This document shows positions 35,862 to 44,408 of a DNA stretch of 64,000 nt, in pieces. A program made the position numbers and the translations under genes. The notes below the pieces were generated by a model. The model was not told the DNA's origin and made no database searches. It saw only the letters and a program-made list of their open reading frames with translations. Numbering within the stretch: the first letter of the stretch is position 1; every line of letters starts with the position of its first letter. Origin of the DNA: Paenibacillus rigui (lineage in GTDB: Bacteria; Bacillota; Bacilli; Paenibacillales; NBRC-103111); the NCBI RefSeq assembly GCF_002234615.1, contig NZ_NMQW01000021.1:30546-94545 (forward strand), read 5' to 3'.

Positions 35862-35877
35862 AAAATTCTTTGTTCTC

Positions 35878-35907
35878 ATCAGTCAAGGGCAAGCTCTCTT
35901 GACTGAT
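35878..35907 (+). terminator. Hairpin between SnoaL remnant and second tetR
   Basis: Perfect ten-pair inverted repeat ATCAGTCAAG (35878-35887) and CTTGACTGAT (35898-35907) with a ten-base loop. The following sequence is only moderately T-rich (GTTTGATTTG), so it may be a weak terminator or an operator of the TetR gene that starts 44 bases later. Confidence 0.5.
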
Positions 35908-35950
35908 CGAGTTTGATTTGTACGGGTGAAGTGGAAGGAGGTATGACTGG

Positions 35951-36538
35951 ATGGCAAGAAGCAAGGAATTTGACACGACTCTGACCCTGCACAAGGCAAT
36001 GGAAGTATTCGGTCATTATGGTTACGAGGGGACATCGTTGCAACTTCTACTAGAGGAGCTAGGTATAGCTCGACAAAGTCTGTACGACACTTACGGGACG
36101 AAACGGAACCTCTTTGTTACGGCGGTAAAGCATTATGTTAATGAAAAGTCTTCAGCGGTCGTCATCTATCTATCGAGAACTGAAGCTGTCAAAAAAGCAA
36201 TTTCCGATATATTCTCTGAGATTGTCTCAACTCTTCGAGACGAGAAGCGGCGGAAGGAATGCTTAATTTTGTATAGTGCGATAGATCAGGTTCCCCATGA
36301 TCCCGAGATCGCAGCACTTTTCGCACAAGATAAGAGTCGTTTGGAAAATGCGCTATACCAAGCTTTAACACGTGCTCAAAACCAAGGCGGGTTGAGTTCT
36401 AATCTGGACTTACCTGCGCTTGCGAGATATTTGTATCATGCGCGCTATGCTTTGACCCAGGTGGCTAAACTGACAAATGATCCCTCGGTTTTGGAACAAA
36501 TCATGAAGGTAACTCTAACTTCACTTGATGCCGAATGA
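35951..36538 (+). CDS. TetR/AcrR-family regulator (second paralogue)
   Basis: 195 aa, close paralogue of 29925-30509. Same helix-turn-helix (GYEGTSLQLLLEELGIARQSLYDTYGTKRNLF), so both should recognise similar DNA. The ligand domain differs more, notably in residues about 75-95 and 145-160, hinting at a changed inducer. GGAGG lies nine bases before the ATG. It closes the cassette; a terminator follows. Confidence 0.92.
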   Translation: MARSKEFDTTLTLHKAMEVFGHYGYEGTSLQLLLEELGIARQSLYDTYGTKRNLFVTAVKHYVNEKSSAVVIYLSRTEAVKKAISDIFSEIVSTLRDEKRRKECLILYSAIDQVPHDPEIAALFAQDKSRLENALYQALTRAQNQGGLSSNLDLPALARYLYHARYALTQVAKLTNDPSVLEQIMKVTLTSLDAE

Positions 36539-36552
36539 AGCAATCAAGTTCC

Positions 36553-36577
36553 AATCCGCGCTTTGCGCGGATTTTTC
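36553..36577 (+). terminator. Terminator after second tetR
   Basis: AATCCGCGC (36553-36561), loop TTT, GCGCGGATT (36565-36573), then a run of T. Confidence 0.88.
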
Positions 36578-37066
36578 GTCTATAAGCGCCATAAATGAAA
36601 ATCTAATCACTCAATGGTGACCGTTATCCGGTCGAAAGGAAGGAAATTAGACGGTTATAAGCGGCGTACCGTTTTGTTTTTGTTGGTCAGCATGAAATGG
36701 GCCTGATTGGAGCTTTCTTTGCAAGTATAGGCTGAATTGCTTGATTGTTGCGGTCGATTTGTAATTGAGCATTGAATCTCTGAATCGGGTAGATAACTGG
36801 AAAACCTCCATCTATTATTGCTGAAATTGCTTATAAATGTAGCGAATTAGCTCCAGAAAATCGTTACTGCTAGATGGGTTGGCACATAAAACGACCGTCA
36901 GGCGATCTGCCCTGACGGTTGTTCAATGTCATATAGATGAATTCGAGGGAGGATATTGGAAATCATTCGAAAATCATTTACTTTTCAAGCTGTTCCTGTA
37001 TAATTTAATCATAAGAATTTTAAATGATTATATCCTACTTACATAATTAATTTTTATGAAAGGGGC
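36578..37066. other. Intergenic region with hairpin and LysR promoter
   Basis: No gene recognised. A nine-pair hairpin ACCGTCAGG/CCTGACGGT (36894-36902 and 36911-36919) lies in it, without a long T run. The last 100 bases form the promoter of the LysR gene. Confidence 0.45.
36977..37030 (+). promoter_or_regulatory. Promoter and LysR-type box (T-N11-A)
   Basis: TTTACT (36977-36982), 16 bases, TATAAT (36999-37004). Just after it TAATCAT (37006-37012), 11 bases, ATGATTA (37024-37030): a perfect seven-base T-N11-A palindrome as used by LysR proteins, placed for autorepression of the gene at 37067. Confidence 0.6.
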
Positions 37067-37954
37067 GTGAATGCTCCCATGGAAGATAAAGACTGGCTTA
37101 TTCTGAAAACATTATATTCGAAAAAAAATATTACCAGAGCCGCAGAGCAGCTTTACATATCCCAGCCCGCTCTGACGTACCGTGTACAGCAGCTAGAGAA
37201 GGAATTTGGCGCCAAGATCGTATCCCGCGGCAAAACGGGTGTGGAGTTTACTCCCCAGGGCGAATGTTTGGTCCAATATGCGGAGCAAATGCTGCATGAG
37301 CTGAGGAGGACCAAGGAGCGCATATTAAGTATGAACGATCAGGTCGTAGGCACGTTGCGGCTCGGCGTATCCGCAAGCTTCGCGCGGTACTATTTACCGC
37401 CTCTGCTCAAAAGCTTCGTCCGCCAGTACAGCGGAGTGGAAATCAATGTGAAAACTGGATTGAGTTCCGACATATTGTCCTCCGTCCAGAAGGAAGAGGT
37501 GCATCTCGGCATCCTGAGAGGAAACCACAGTTGGTCGGAGCAATCGCTGCTGCTGACCAGCGAACCCCTATGCCTCATCGCTAAAGATCGGATCGATCTC
37601 CACGAGCTTCCGTCCTTACCGAAAATTAATTACGTCATTAATGACCTCCGCTTGCGGCAAAACATCGAAAAATGGTGGATGGAAAGATTCTCGGTACCGC
37701 CCCTTATTACAATGGAGGTCGACAGCATTGAAACCTGCGTCGAGCTGGTTAATAGCGGGATGGGCTACGGAATCGTTCCGCACATGAGCCTGCAAAATCA
37801 TAAGTCGCTGTTCGTACACAACCTCCAGACAAAAAGCGGCGAACCGATTATTAGAGAAACTTTGCTCATCTACCGCAATGCTTCGTTGGAATTTTCGGTT
37901 GTCAAAGCATTTGTAGATTTCATGGGTAATAATCTTGAGAATGTTGTCGGCTAA
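37067..37954 (+). CDS. LysR-family transcriptional regulator
   Basis: 295 aa (291 aa if it starts at the ATG at 37079; AGGGG is very close to the GTG and rather far from the ATG). Winged helix-turn-helix about residues 10-65 (KNITRAAEQLYISQPALTYRVQQLEKEFGAKIVSR), then a periplasmic-binding-like effector domain (GTLRLGVSASFARYYLPPLLKSF). Convergent with the AbrB gene; the last 35 bases of the two genes overlap. It is the only regulator near the cystine operon and probably controls it, like YtlI in Bacillus; inferred. Confidence 0.88.
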   Translation: MNAPMEDKDWLILKTLYSKKNITRAAEQLYISQPALTYRVQQLEKEFGAKIVSRGKTGVEFTPQGECLVQYAEQMLHELRRTKERILSMNDQVVGTLRLGVSASFARYYLPPLLKSFVRQYSGVEINVKTGLSSDILSSVQKEEVHLGILRGNHSWSEQSLLLTSEPLCLIAKDRIDLHELPSLPKINYVINDLRLRQNIEKWWMERFSVPPLITMEVDSIETCVELVNSGMGYGIVPHMSLQNHKSLFVHNLQTKSGEPIIRETLLIYRNASLEFSVVKAFVDFMGNNLENVVG

Positions 37955-39029
37955 TGGACCGACGAAATATTTTTTTTAACGCCACCGGTATGATGAACAA
38001 AACGAAAAATACCCTAAACAGCTGATAGGCTGCAACTTTTGAAACATCAGCATGAATGGCCGCTGCCGTAACTCCCATCTCCGGCAAACCGCCCGGCGCT
38101 ATACTTAAAAATGCCGTTACAAAGCTGATTGGCTGGATCCGGCTCAGCAAATACGCACTCGCCAACGTCATGCCCACAAGCAGAACGCTGCCGGCAATAC
38201 TATAAGGGAGAAGACGGCGCCAGCCGCTTAACGCTTCGAGCTTGATGCCTTGTCCAAGATAGATGCCGATGCACAGCTGCGCAATAATGACAACAAGCTG
38301 TGGCAAGTGCGGTAGGGCCATGCCGGACGCCGAGATGGCGGCGGAAACGATAAGCGGTCCGATCAGCCAAGGGTTCGGAAATTTGAGCCTTACGGCGAAA
38401 ACAGCTGCCAGCAATACGAGCACAACTGCGACGGGTATCATGGACCATGAAGTGTCAGACACCGACAGGACGCTTTGCGTTTGCAACCGGGAACTGTCCC
38501 CTGCAGCGGCCAGACCGTGTACGGCGACAAAAGGCACCATAAACGTAACTATCAGCATCCGGATTGTTTGCATGAACGTAACGATCGTCGGTTCCGCACC
38601 TTCAATTTCTTCGCTTAACGGAACCATTTGCGAAATCCCCCCGGGAATGCAACCCATGATACTGCTCGGAAGACTGATTCCGGTACGTTTGGCTATAAGG
38701 AAAGCCAGTCCCAGGCTGGAGCCGGTCAGCAAGGCGGTAGAGATGACCATAGAGGGCAGCGAAACGGCTATTTGCTGTGCGCTCTCTGCGGTAAACGCCA
38801 GCCCCATGTTGTATCCTAAAAGCATCTGCCCTCCGTTTCGCAAGCTTCTCGGCCAATATAACTTGCTTTTAAAAGCAACCTGCCAGACCAGAACTGCTGC
38901 AAGCGGTCCTAACATCCAAGCGAGCGGAAAATGCAATAACGTAAATAGAAAACCTCCAATACAAGCAATCAGAATCGTTTTCACGATCTGCCATACATGC
39001 GTCTTACTAATGCCGGTCAATCCGAACAT
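37920..39029 (-). CDS. AbrB-family membrane protein
   Basis: 369 aa, about ten to eleven membrane helices in two related halves. Family landmarks: LHFPLAWMLGPLAAVLVWQ, SIMGCIPGGISQMV in the first half and FLSIAPGGLPEMGVTAAAI in the second. Often labelled putative ammonia monooxygenase or AbrB-type transporter; the transported compound is unknown. Last gene of the minus-strand operon with patB, 15 bases away. Its end overlaps the convergent LysR gene by 35 bases. Confidence 0.87.
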   Translation of the reverse strand: MFGLTGISKTHVWQIVKTILIACIGGFLFTLLHFPLAWMLGPLAAVLVWQVAFKSKLYWPRSLRNGGQMLLGYNMGLAFTAESAQQIAVSLPSMVISTALLTGSSLGLAFLIAKRTGISLPSSIMGCIPGGISQMVPLSEEIEGAEPTIVTFMQTIRMLIVTFMVPFVAVHGLAAAGDSSRLQTQSVLSVSDTSWSMIPVAVVLVLLAAVFAVRLKFPNPWLIGPLIVSAAISASGMALPHLPQLVVIIAQLCIGIYLGQGIKLEALSGWRRLLPYSIAGSVLLVGMTLASAYLLSRIQPISFVTAFLSIAPGGLPEMGVTAAAIHADVSKVAAYQLFRVFFVLFIIPVALKKIFRRSISRQHSQDYYP

Positions 39030-39044
39030 GATGTAAACCTTCTT

Positions 39045-40220
39045 TCACAATGCACTCACCGCACGCTCAATCCGTTCCAAAGCTTCTTGCAGAACGGCTC
39101 TGCGGCAGCCGATGTTCATTCGCATAAAACCTTGCCCTTCCGCGCCGAATATCATGCCGTCATGCAAGCCCACTTTAGCCTGCTCCAGCATAAAGGTCCG
39201 CAGTACTTGCTGAGACATCCCCAGCTGCCTGCAATCCAGCCACATCAAATACGTCGCTTCCGGTCTAATGACTTCAATCCCAGGAATATGGCATTCAACA
39301 TAATCCGTCAGAAGGCGTACGTTTTCCGCCAAATATTCGACCAACTGATCCGCATAATAATCGCACTCAATATAGGCCGTTTCAAATGCCAACGTACCGA
39401 AAATTGTTCTACCGTCAGCTTTGTTCGCCGTAATGGTATTCTCATAGGTCCGGCGCAGCGTTTCGTTCGGGATAATGATAGCCGCCGTGCGAAGTCCGGG
39501 GGTATTAAACGTTTTGCTCGGATTCAGGCACATGATGCAATTATCCTTAATTTCCCCGGACAACGACGGAAAAGGTATATGGGTGTGGCCTTCGTACACG
39601 ATATCGGAATGAATTTCATCGGATACGATAATAACGCCGTGTTTTATGCACATTTCGCCGATGCGGGTTAATTCTTCCCTGGTGTATACCCTCCCTACGG
39701 GATTATGCGGGTTGCATAACAGCATCATTTTCGTTTGCGGATCCTTCAGCTTTTGTTCCAGATCTTCAAAGTCGATTTCATACTTCCCGTCGTGAAGCAG
39801 CAAACTATTTTGCACCTTGATTCTTCCGTTATTAGCGATAAGATGGTGAAATGGATGATACACCGGGGACTGGATCAATATATGGTCTCCCGGTTGCGTG
39901 AATGCTTGCACCGCATTGACCAGTCCGTTTACTACCGCCGGAGCATAAACAACCCAATCTTCATCGATATGAAAATCGAAACGTTTGTGCAGCCAGCTTT
40001 TGACCGAGAAGTTAAAGCTATTGCTGCTCAGCGTATACCCGTAAACTCCCAGCTCCGCTCTTTTCACCATAGCATCAACGATCGGCTCGGGACATTTGAA
40101 ATCCGTATCCGCAATCCACATTGGGATAACATCTTCAGGGTAAAGATTATGCTTCTTGGAATCCGTTCCTCTAAGATCTATCATTTCATCAAAATTATGT
40201 GTGCGTATTAATCCGCTCAT
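39045..40220 (-). CDS. patB: PLP-dependent C-S lyase/aminotransferase, MalY/PatB type
   Basis: 391 aa, fold type I aminotransferase. Residues: N170 (LLCNPHNPVGRVY), D201 (VSDEIHSD), the Schiff-base Lys K236 in NPSKTFN, and the C-terminal carboxylate-binding Arg in FMRMNIGC. The HSDIVY and SKTFNTPGLR elements separate cystathionine beta-lyases of the PatB/MalY type from ordinary aminotransferases. Releases H2S or thiols from cystathionine or cysteine conjugates imported by the adjacent transporter. AGAGGTGG precedes the ATG. Confidence 0.9.
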   Translation of the reverse strand: MSGLIRTHNFDEMIDLRGTDSKKHNLYPEDVIPMWIADTDFKCPEPIVDAMVKRAELGVYGYTLSSNSFNFSVKSWLHKRFDFHIDEDWVVYAPAVVNGLVNAVQAFTQPGDHILIQSPVYHPFHHLIANNGRIKVQNSLLLHDGKYEIDFEDLEQKLKDPQTKMMLLCNPHNPVGRVYTREELTRIGEMCIKHGVIIVSDEIHSDIVYEGHTHIPFPSLSGEIKDNCIMCLNPSKTFNTPGLRTAAIIIPNETLRRTYENTITANKADGRTIFGTLAFETAYIECDYYADQLVEYLAENVRLLTDYVECHIPGIEVIRPEATYLMWLDCRQLGMSQQVLRTFMLEQAKVGLHDGMIFGAEGQGFMRMNIGCRRAVLQEALERIERAVSAL

Positions 40221-40285
40221 TTTGCCACCTCTTTTTGAGCAACTATATTAAATTCAACCCTTAACCTGCAGCGATTCCTCTGGCA

Positions 40286-41020
40286 TCAACCCGAGAGCTG
40301 GCTTAGAAACCTTTTCGTACGTTCATTTTGCGGGTTGGAGAAAATGTCCTCAGGTCCGCCTGTTTCGATTATTTTCCCGTCCGCCATAAAAATAACTTTG
40401 TCGGCAACCTCGCGGGCGAACGACATTTCATGGGTGACGATAATCATCGTTGTATTTTTGTTAGCAAGCAGGCGCATGACATTCAGCACTTCACCGACCA
40501 ACTCGGGGTCCAGAGCGGAAGTGGGCTCGTCGAACAAAATGACATAGGGATCCACGGCAAGCGCACGTGCGATGCCAACCCTTTGCTGCTGTCCGCCGGA
40601 TAAGGTGGAGGGGTAATTATCGAATTTGCCCGATAGTCCAACCTGCTCCAGCAGCCGCTCGCCAATCGACTTAGCTTCGGCTTCCTTCATGTTTTTGACA
40701 ACAATCAACGATTCTATCACATTTTGCAAAGCGGTCTTGTTTTTGAACAAGTTGTAGTTTTGGAATACCATGGCGCTTTTTTGTCTCAACCTGTACATGT
40801 CCTTTTTGGCTAACTCCCGCATATTCACGGCGACATCGTCTATGGTAACCGTCCCTTCCTCCGGCACCTCCAATAAATTCAAGCATCTCAGCAAGGTAGA
40901 TTTTCCCGATCCGGAGGGACCTATAATAGCGACAACCTCTCCTTTGTTAACTTCCAATTCAATATCGTGCAGCACCTGGAGATCATGAAATTTCTTCCGC
41001 AAGCCGCTCACTTTAATCAT
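40286..41020 (-). CDS. Amino-acid (cystine-type) ABC transporter ATP-binding protein
   Basis: 244 aa GlnQ/TcyN-type ATPase. Walker [10 protein letters not shown] about residues 33-41, Q-loop in VFQNYNLF, signature [12 protein letters not shown], Walker [13 protein letters not shown], switch His in VTHEM. Works with the permease and binding protein immediately upstream. The start follows a run of G in AGGGGGG. Confidence 0.94.
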   Translation of the reverse strand: MIKVSGLRKKFHDLQVLHDIELEVNKGEVVAIIGPSGSGKSTLLRCLNLLEVPEEGTVTIDDVAVNMRELAKKDMYRLRQKSAMVFQNYNLFKNKTALQNVIESLIVVKNMKEAEAKSIGERLLEQVGLSGKFDNYPSTLSGGQQQRVGIARALAVDPYVILFDEPTSALDPELVGEVLNVMRLLANKNTTMIIVTHEMSFAREVADKVIFMADGKIIETGGPEDIFSNPQNERTKRFLSQLSG

Positions 41021-41033
41021 TCCGTGTCCCCCC

Positions 41034-41702
41034 CTAACGGTATGGTTTGTTTAATTTGACTTCAATTCTGGTCTGAATCATCGTAAATAGCACGGTAATA
41101 ATCCAATAAACAATAGCAACGGCCAGGAAACTTTCGAAAAATTTATACGTAGCGGCCGCCGACATTTTGGCTTGGGCAAAAATTTCGGCTACGCCTACGG
41201 TAAAGGCAAGCGAGGTCTCTTTCACCAAAATAATAAAGAAATTTCCGGTTGACGGTATTGCAATCCTCGTCGCTTGAGGCAGCACGATTCGTCTCATCGT
41301 TTGCCACTTGGTCATACCTACGGATAAACCAGCCTCCAATTGCCCGTTGTCAACTGACGTAATCGCCGCCCGGAAAACCTCGGATAAATAAGCGGCATTA
41401 CGAAAGCTCAGACCAATGATCACGGCCGTAAAAGCATTAATGAAGCTCATCGCCGGGAATAGCTGGGGAAGCCCGAAGTAAAACAGAAAAATTTGCACAA
41501 TAGTAGGAGTTCCGCGGAAGAAGGAAATATACAGACTGGCCAGCGGGCTGATTATTTTGACTTTGCTTCTTGTAATAACCGCCAGTATCAACCCCAATAC
41601 AATCGCAAAGAACATGGCGATCAGCGCCATAATAAGCGTGAGATGAACATATTTCAGTAGCTCCGGAAAAAGGCTTATCATATAGTTTAGGTCAAAATTC
41701 AT
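41034..41702 (-). CDS. Amino-acid (cystine-type) ABC transporter permease
   Basis: 222 aa from the ATG at 41702, preceded by GGTGGTGA; an in-frame GTG at 41744 has no ribosome site. HisMQ-type permease with about five helices and the EAA loop [22 protein letters not shown]. Closest in organisation to TcyL/TcyM of Bacillus. Thirteen bases separate it from the ATPase gene. Confidence 0.9.
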   Translation of the reverse strand: MNFDLNYMISLFPELLKYVHLTLIMALIAMFFAIVLGLILAVITRSKVKIISPLASLYISFFRGTPTIVQIFLFYFGLPQLFPAMSFINAFTAVIIGLSFRNAAYLSEVFRAAITSVDNGQLEAGLSVGMTKWQTMRRIVLPQATRIAIPSTGNFFIILVKETSLAFTVGVAEIFAQAKMSAAATYKFFESFLAVAIVYWIITVLFTMIQTRIEVKLNKPYR

Positions 41703-41756
41703 TACGTTCACCACCGGGGGAAAATTTGAGATCAAGCGGATCACCGCTCTGGAAGC

Positions 41757-42587
41757 TTATTTCTTACTGATATCTTGCTTGTAAAACTTCATGGACAGCT
41801 TCGACATGGTCCCATCCTTTTGCAACTCTTCAAGCGCCTTATCGAATTTGTCCTTTAATTCATTGTTTTTAGCATTTTTGACAAACGGGTAGGCGATAAT
41901 GTAATCCTCAAACGGTTCCCCCGCGAACTGCAACGGCAAGCCGGATTTTTCAATTTTGACAAGACCGCTCGCTTTATCGACAATGTAGGCATCCGCTCTG
42001 CCGTTGGCTACGTCATAGACAATACCGCTCGGATCCTCATACGTGACAATGTTCATTTTGACTCCTTTTTCATTGTCAAATTCGCGCAGAAATTTTTCTT
42101 TATTCGTGCCTAACCCGACCGCTATCTTCTTGCCTTTCAAATCTTGCAGCGATTTAATCGAGTCATTTCCTTTTTTGACAACCAATTGGCCGCCCGAGTA
42201 TACATAAGGAATGCTGAACAAATACTTTTCTTTACGCTGATCCGATATCTCTACCTGGTTAGCGATTGTATCGATTTTATTGGCGTCCAGCATGCCGAAT
42301 AATCCGCTGAAATCGGCTGTTACCCAGTCCACCTTATAACCCATTTTGTCCGCGATCGCTTTTATCGCTTCGACATCAAAGCCGTCCAGCTCCTGCTTCT
42401 CATTTTTGTAAGAATGCGGCACGCTTCTGCCCGATGTGCCTACCCGAAGCACCTTTTCTTCTCCCCCCGCCTTCGATCCATTTCCGGCCCCGGCCGCCGG
42501 AGAGGCTGTTTGTGTGCCGCATGCAGAGCTTAATAAAACAACAGCTGCCAGCACGCTGGATAAAAAAGGTTTTCTAACTGTCAACAT
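41757..42587 (-). CDS. Amino-acid (cystine-type) ABC transporter binding lipoprotein
   Basis: 276 aa from the ATG at 42587, eight bases from AGGAGG; an earlier in-frame ATG at 42626 is upstream of that site. Signal peptide with lipobox SSAC (Cys23). SBP_bac_3 fold: VGTSGRSVPHSYKNEKQELDGFDVEAIKAIADKMGYKVDWV, FSGLFGMLDANKIDTIANQV and the GRADAYIVD hinge. Pairing with PatB points to cystine or a related sulfur amino acid. Confidence 0.92.
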   Translation of the reverse strand: MLTVRKPFLSSVLAAVVLLSSACGTQTASPAAGAGNGSKAGGEEKVLRVGTSGRSVPHSYKNEKQELDGFDVEAIKAIADKMGYKVDWVTADFSGLFGMLDANKIDTIANQVEISDQRKEKYLFSIPYVYSGGQLVVKKGNDSIKSLQDLKGKKIAVGLGTNKEKFLREFDNEKGVKMNIVTYEDPSGIVYDVANGRADAYIVDKASGLVKIEKSGLPLQFAGEPFEDYIIAYPFVKNAKNNELKDKFDKALEELQKDGTMSKLSMKFYKQDISKK

Positions 42588-42725
42588 TTCTAATGACCTC
42601 CTCTTTCGTGTTATGTTATTTAACAAGATAAGTTATGTACAATTCCATAATACTACCTTTTAATATATAAATATAATAGCTAATTTTTATCTTCCTGAAT
42701 AAAAGCACATTATGAATGAAATGAT

Positions 42726-42740
42726 GTTATATAATATAAC
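42726..42740. promoter_or_regulatory. Palindrome upstream of cystine operon
   Basis: GTTATAT-A-ATATAAC, perfect seven-base arms, 139 bases upstream of the binding protein start. Differs from the LysR box at 37006 in sequence, so the binder is unknown. Confidence 0.4.
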
Positions 42741-42911
42741 GTGATATCATCGTTGAACCGTATCGTAAGATTTATTCGTTGGATCAGGCAGCCCCATCGT
42801 AATGTGGAGACTCGTCATGGCTGCGGTAAGGCCGTACTTCGGATAGAGGAATAAAACGTTGATTCAGTCCGTAAACCAAACATCAGGACGCATAGAACCA
42901 TATAAAAAATG

Positions 42912-42944
42912 AAGCGGCCATTCGATTCGATGGTTGCTTTTTTT
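42912..42944 (+). terminator. Terminator-like hairpin
   Basis: AAGCGGCCAT (42912-42921) pairs with ATGGTTGCTT (42930-42939, two G-U), followed by a run of T to 42944. No intact gene precedes it on this strand, consistent with a gene that has been lost. Confidence 0.7.
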
Positions 42945-43232
42945 ATGGTCATATTTGTATTGGGTCTGAATGGTTCGGTAAAGCAGCAGCTTATGCAAAA
43001 TGGCCGAATAAAGCAAATTATTACTTTTTTCTCTAAATACATTGAGGATGAAGTTGCTTAATATTTAACATAGGTTGAAAACAATTCAGGGAGGGGACAC
43101 ATATCGGTCTTACTAGCTTGCAGAAATGTTCGGAGCAGCATTTGCAATCGTTTACATGCCGTGGTTGAGCCGTCATTTTCGATGCAGACGGCGGCGTTCC
43201 CGATAAGGAGCTAGGCGAAGGTCTCTCAATGA

Positions 43233-43249
43233 AGATACATTATGTATCT
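43233..43249. promoter_or_regulatory. Palindrome upstream of SLH-cohesin gene
   Basis: AGATACA-TTA-TGTATCT, perfect seven-base arms, 69 bases before the start of the cell-surface operon. A candidate operator. A second cre-like site, TGCAATCGTTTACA (43143-43156, one mismatch), lies 90 bases further upstream. Confidence 0.45.
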
Positions 43250-43317
43250 CGTAGTAAGGTGTTAACGGAGCAAGCTTCCAAAATTACGTTAGTAAACATG
43301 GAAGGGAGTTAAGTCAG

Positions 43318-44397
43318 ATGAAATTTCCACAGATGAAATTTTTGCAAATGCTATCCTGTTACCTTGTATTGATGCTAACTGCAATTGCTGTCGTACCGTC
43401 AGGGTGGGCAGCCAGTACAACAAACGAGTCGCCGTCAACGTTCAGCCTCACACTTTCAACGGATAAGCCGTCTAAGGGGGAGTATGTGGAAGTCACGGTC
43501 AAAGGTCACCAGTTAAAAGATGTCTACGCATATGAAGTGAATCTCGATTATAACCCGAACCTGCTCCAATTAAAGGAAGCAACCACGGAGATTCCAGGGT
43601 TCTCGGTCACACCCATCATCCATGAGCATCATATCCAGCTTGCGCACACACGTATAGGCCGTGTCATGGGAGATGAAGGGGATCAAACGTTGTATACATT
43701 GAAGTTCGAAGCGCTGCAGCAAGGAGAAACGGAATTGGCAATAAACAATGTCAAGCTGCTTGATTCCGTTCTGTCCAGCACGGTGCATTCGTCCAATGTA
43801 AAAAGCACGTTGGCTATTGACGGTTTGTTTCCGTTCGATGACTTGGGTGATTTCAGCTGGGCCAAGACAGCGATTGCTTATTTGTTTGAGAAAGGCGTCG
43901 TAAACGGTACTTCAGAGCATACGTTCAGTCCGGAGCAGCCAGTAACTCGGGCGGATTATTTGGTGCTTCTTATGAGGGCGTTGCAGGTTAAGGGGCCGAC
44001 AGGAGGACGGTTTAACGACGTGCCGCAAGGCGCGTATTTTGAAGAGCCTCTTGCTGCAGCCAGAAGCTTGGGGATCGTTGAAGGGGATGAATTCAATAAC
44101 TTTCATCCGTATTCCCCGGTAACCCGAGAGGATATGATTGTGCTGACGGATCGTGCCCTGCGAGCCGCACAGAAGTTTTCAGGCCGGATGGATTCATCCA
44201 TTCTCAAAGAATACGTCGATGTCGCGGATATATCGGATTATGCGCTAAGCAGTGTTACGGCGATGGTCGGTCAAGGTATCGTTGAAGGCTACAATCAAGG
44301 GATTTATCCGAAAGAAACGACCAATCGCGCTCAAGCGGCGGCTCTTATTTATAAGCTGTTAACCTCCAAGACTTTTACCAGTGCAGGTACGCCTTAA
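43318..44397 (+). CDS. Cell-surface anchor: cohesin domain plus three SLH domains
   Basis: 359 aa secreted protein. Signal peptide to about residue 31 (VVPSGWAAS). Residues about 42-168 form a cohesin-type jelly roll (FSLTLSTDKPSKGEYVEVTVKG, VYAYEVNLDYNPNLLQLKEA, QLAHTRIG, LYTLKFEALQQGETELAINNVKLLD). Three S-layer homology domains follow at about 173-223, 231-283 and 298-348; the usual ITRAE signature appears as VTRAD, VTRED and TNRAQ. SLH domains bind pyruvylated wall polysaccharide, so this would display one cohesin on the cell wall. It is the first gene of an operon whose next two products carry dockerins. GGGAG precedes the ATG. Confidence 0.9.
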   Translation: MKFPQMKFLQMLSCYLVLMLTAIAVVPSGWAASTTNESPSTFSLTLSTDKPSKGEYVEVTVKGHQLKDVYAYEVNLDYNPNLLQLKEATTEIPGFSVTPIIHEHHIQLAHTRIGRVMGDEGDQTLYTLKFEALQQGETELAINNVKLLDSVLSSTVHSSNVKSTLAIDGLFPFDDLGDFSWAKTAIAYLFEKGVVNGTSEHTFSPEQPVTRADYLVLLMRALQVKGPTGGRFNDVPQGAYFEEPLAAARSLGIVEGDEFNNFHPYSPVTREDMIVLTDRALRAAQKFSGRMDSSILKEYVDVADISDYALSSVTAMVGQGIVEGYNQGIYPKETTNRAQAAALIYKLLTSKTFTSAGTP

Positions 44398-44408
44398 GGA
44401 AGGTGATA

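Larger units (their letters stand above)
42588..43317. other. Divergent intergenic region between cystine operon and cohesin cluster
   Basis: About 730 bases without an intact gene. It contains an A/T-rich promoter zone for the minus-strand operon, the palindrome at 42726, a plus-strand terminator at 42912 and the palindrome at 43233. Two short pieces (VMWRLVMAAVRPYFG at about 42800, MFGAAFAIVYMPW at about 43124) look like scraps of membrane transporters but are too short to assign. Confidence 0.45.

Noticed and set aside
36890..36922. Terminator at the ACCGTCAGG/CCTGACGGT hairpin
   Set aside because: The stem is good but there is no T run after it and no gene directly before it.
38263..39036. 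257-codon plus-strand frame
   Set aside because: Lies antisense within the AbrB-family gene; composition follows the complementary codons and no ribosome site is present.
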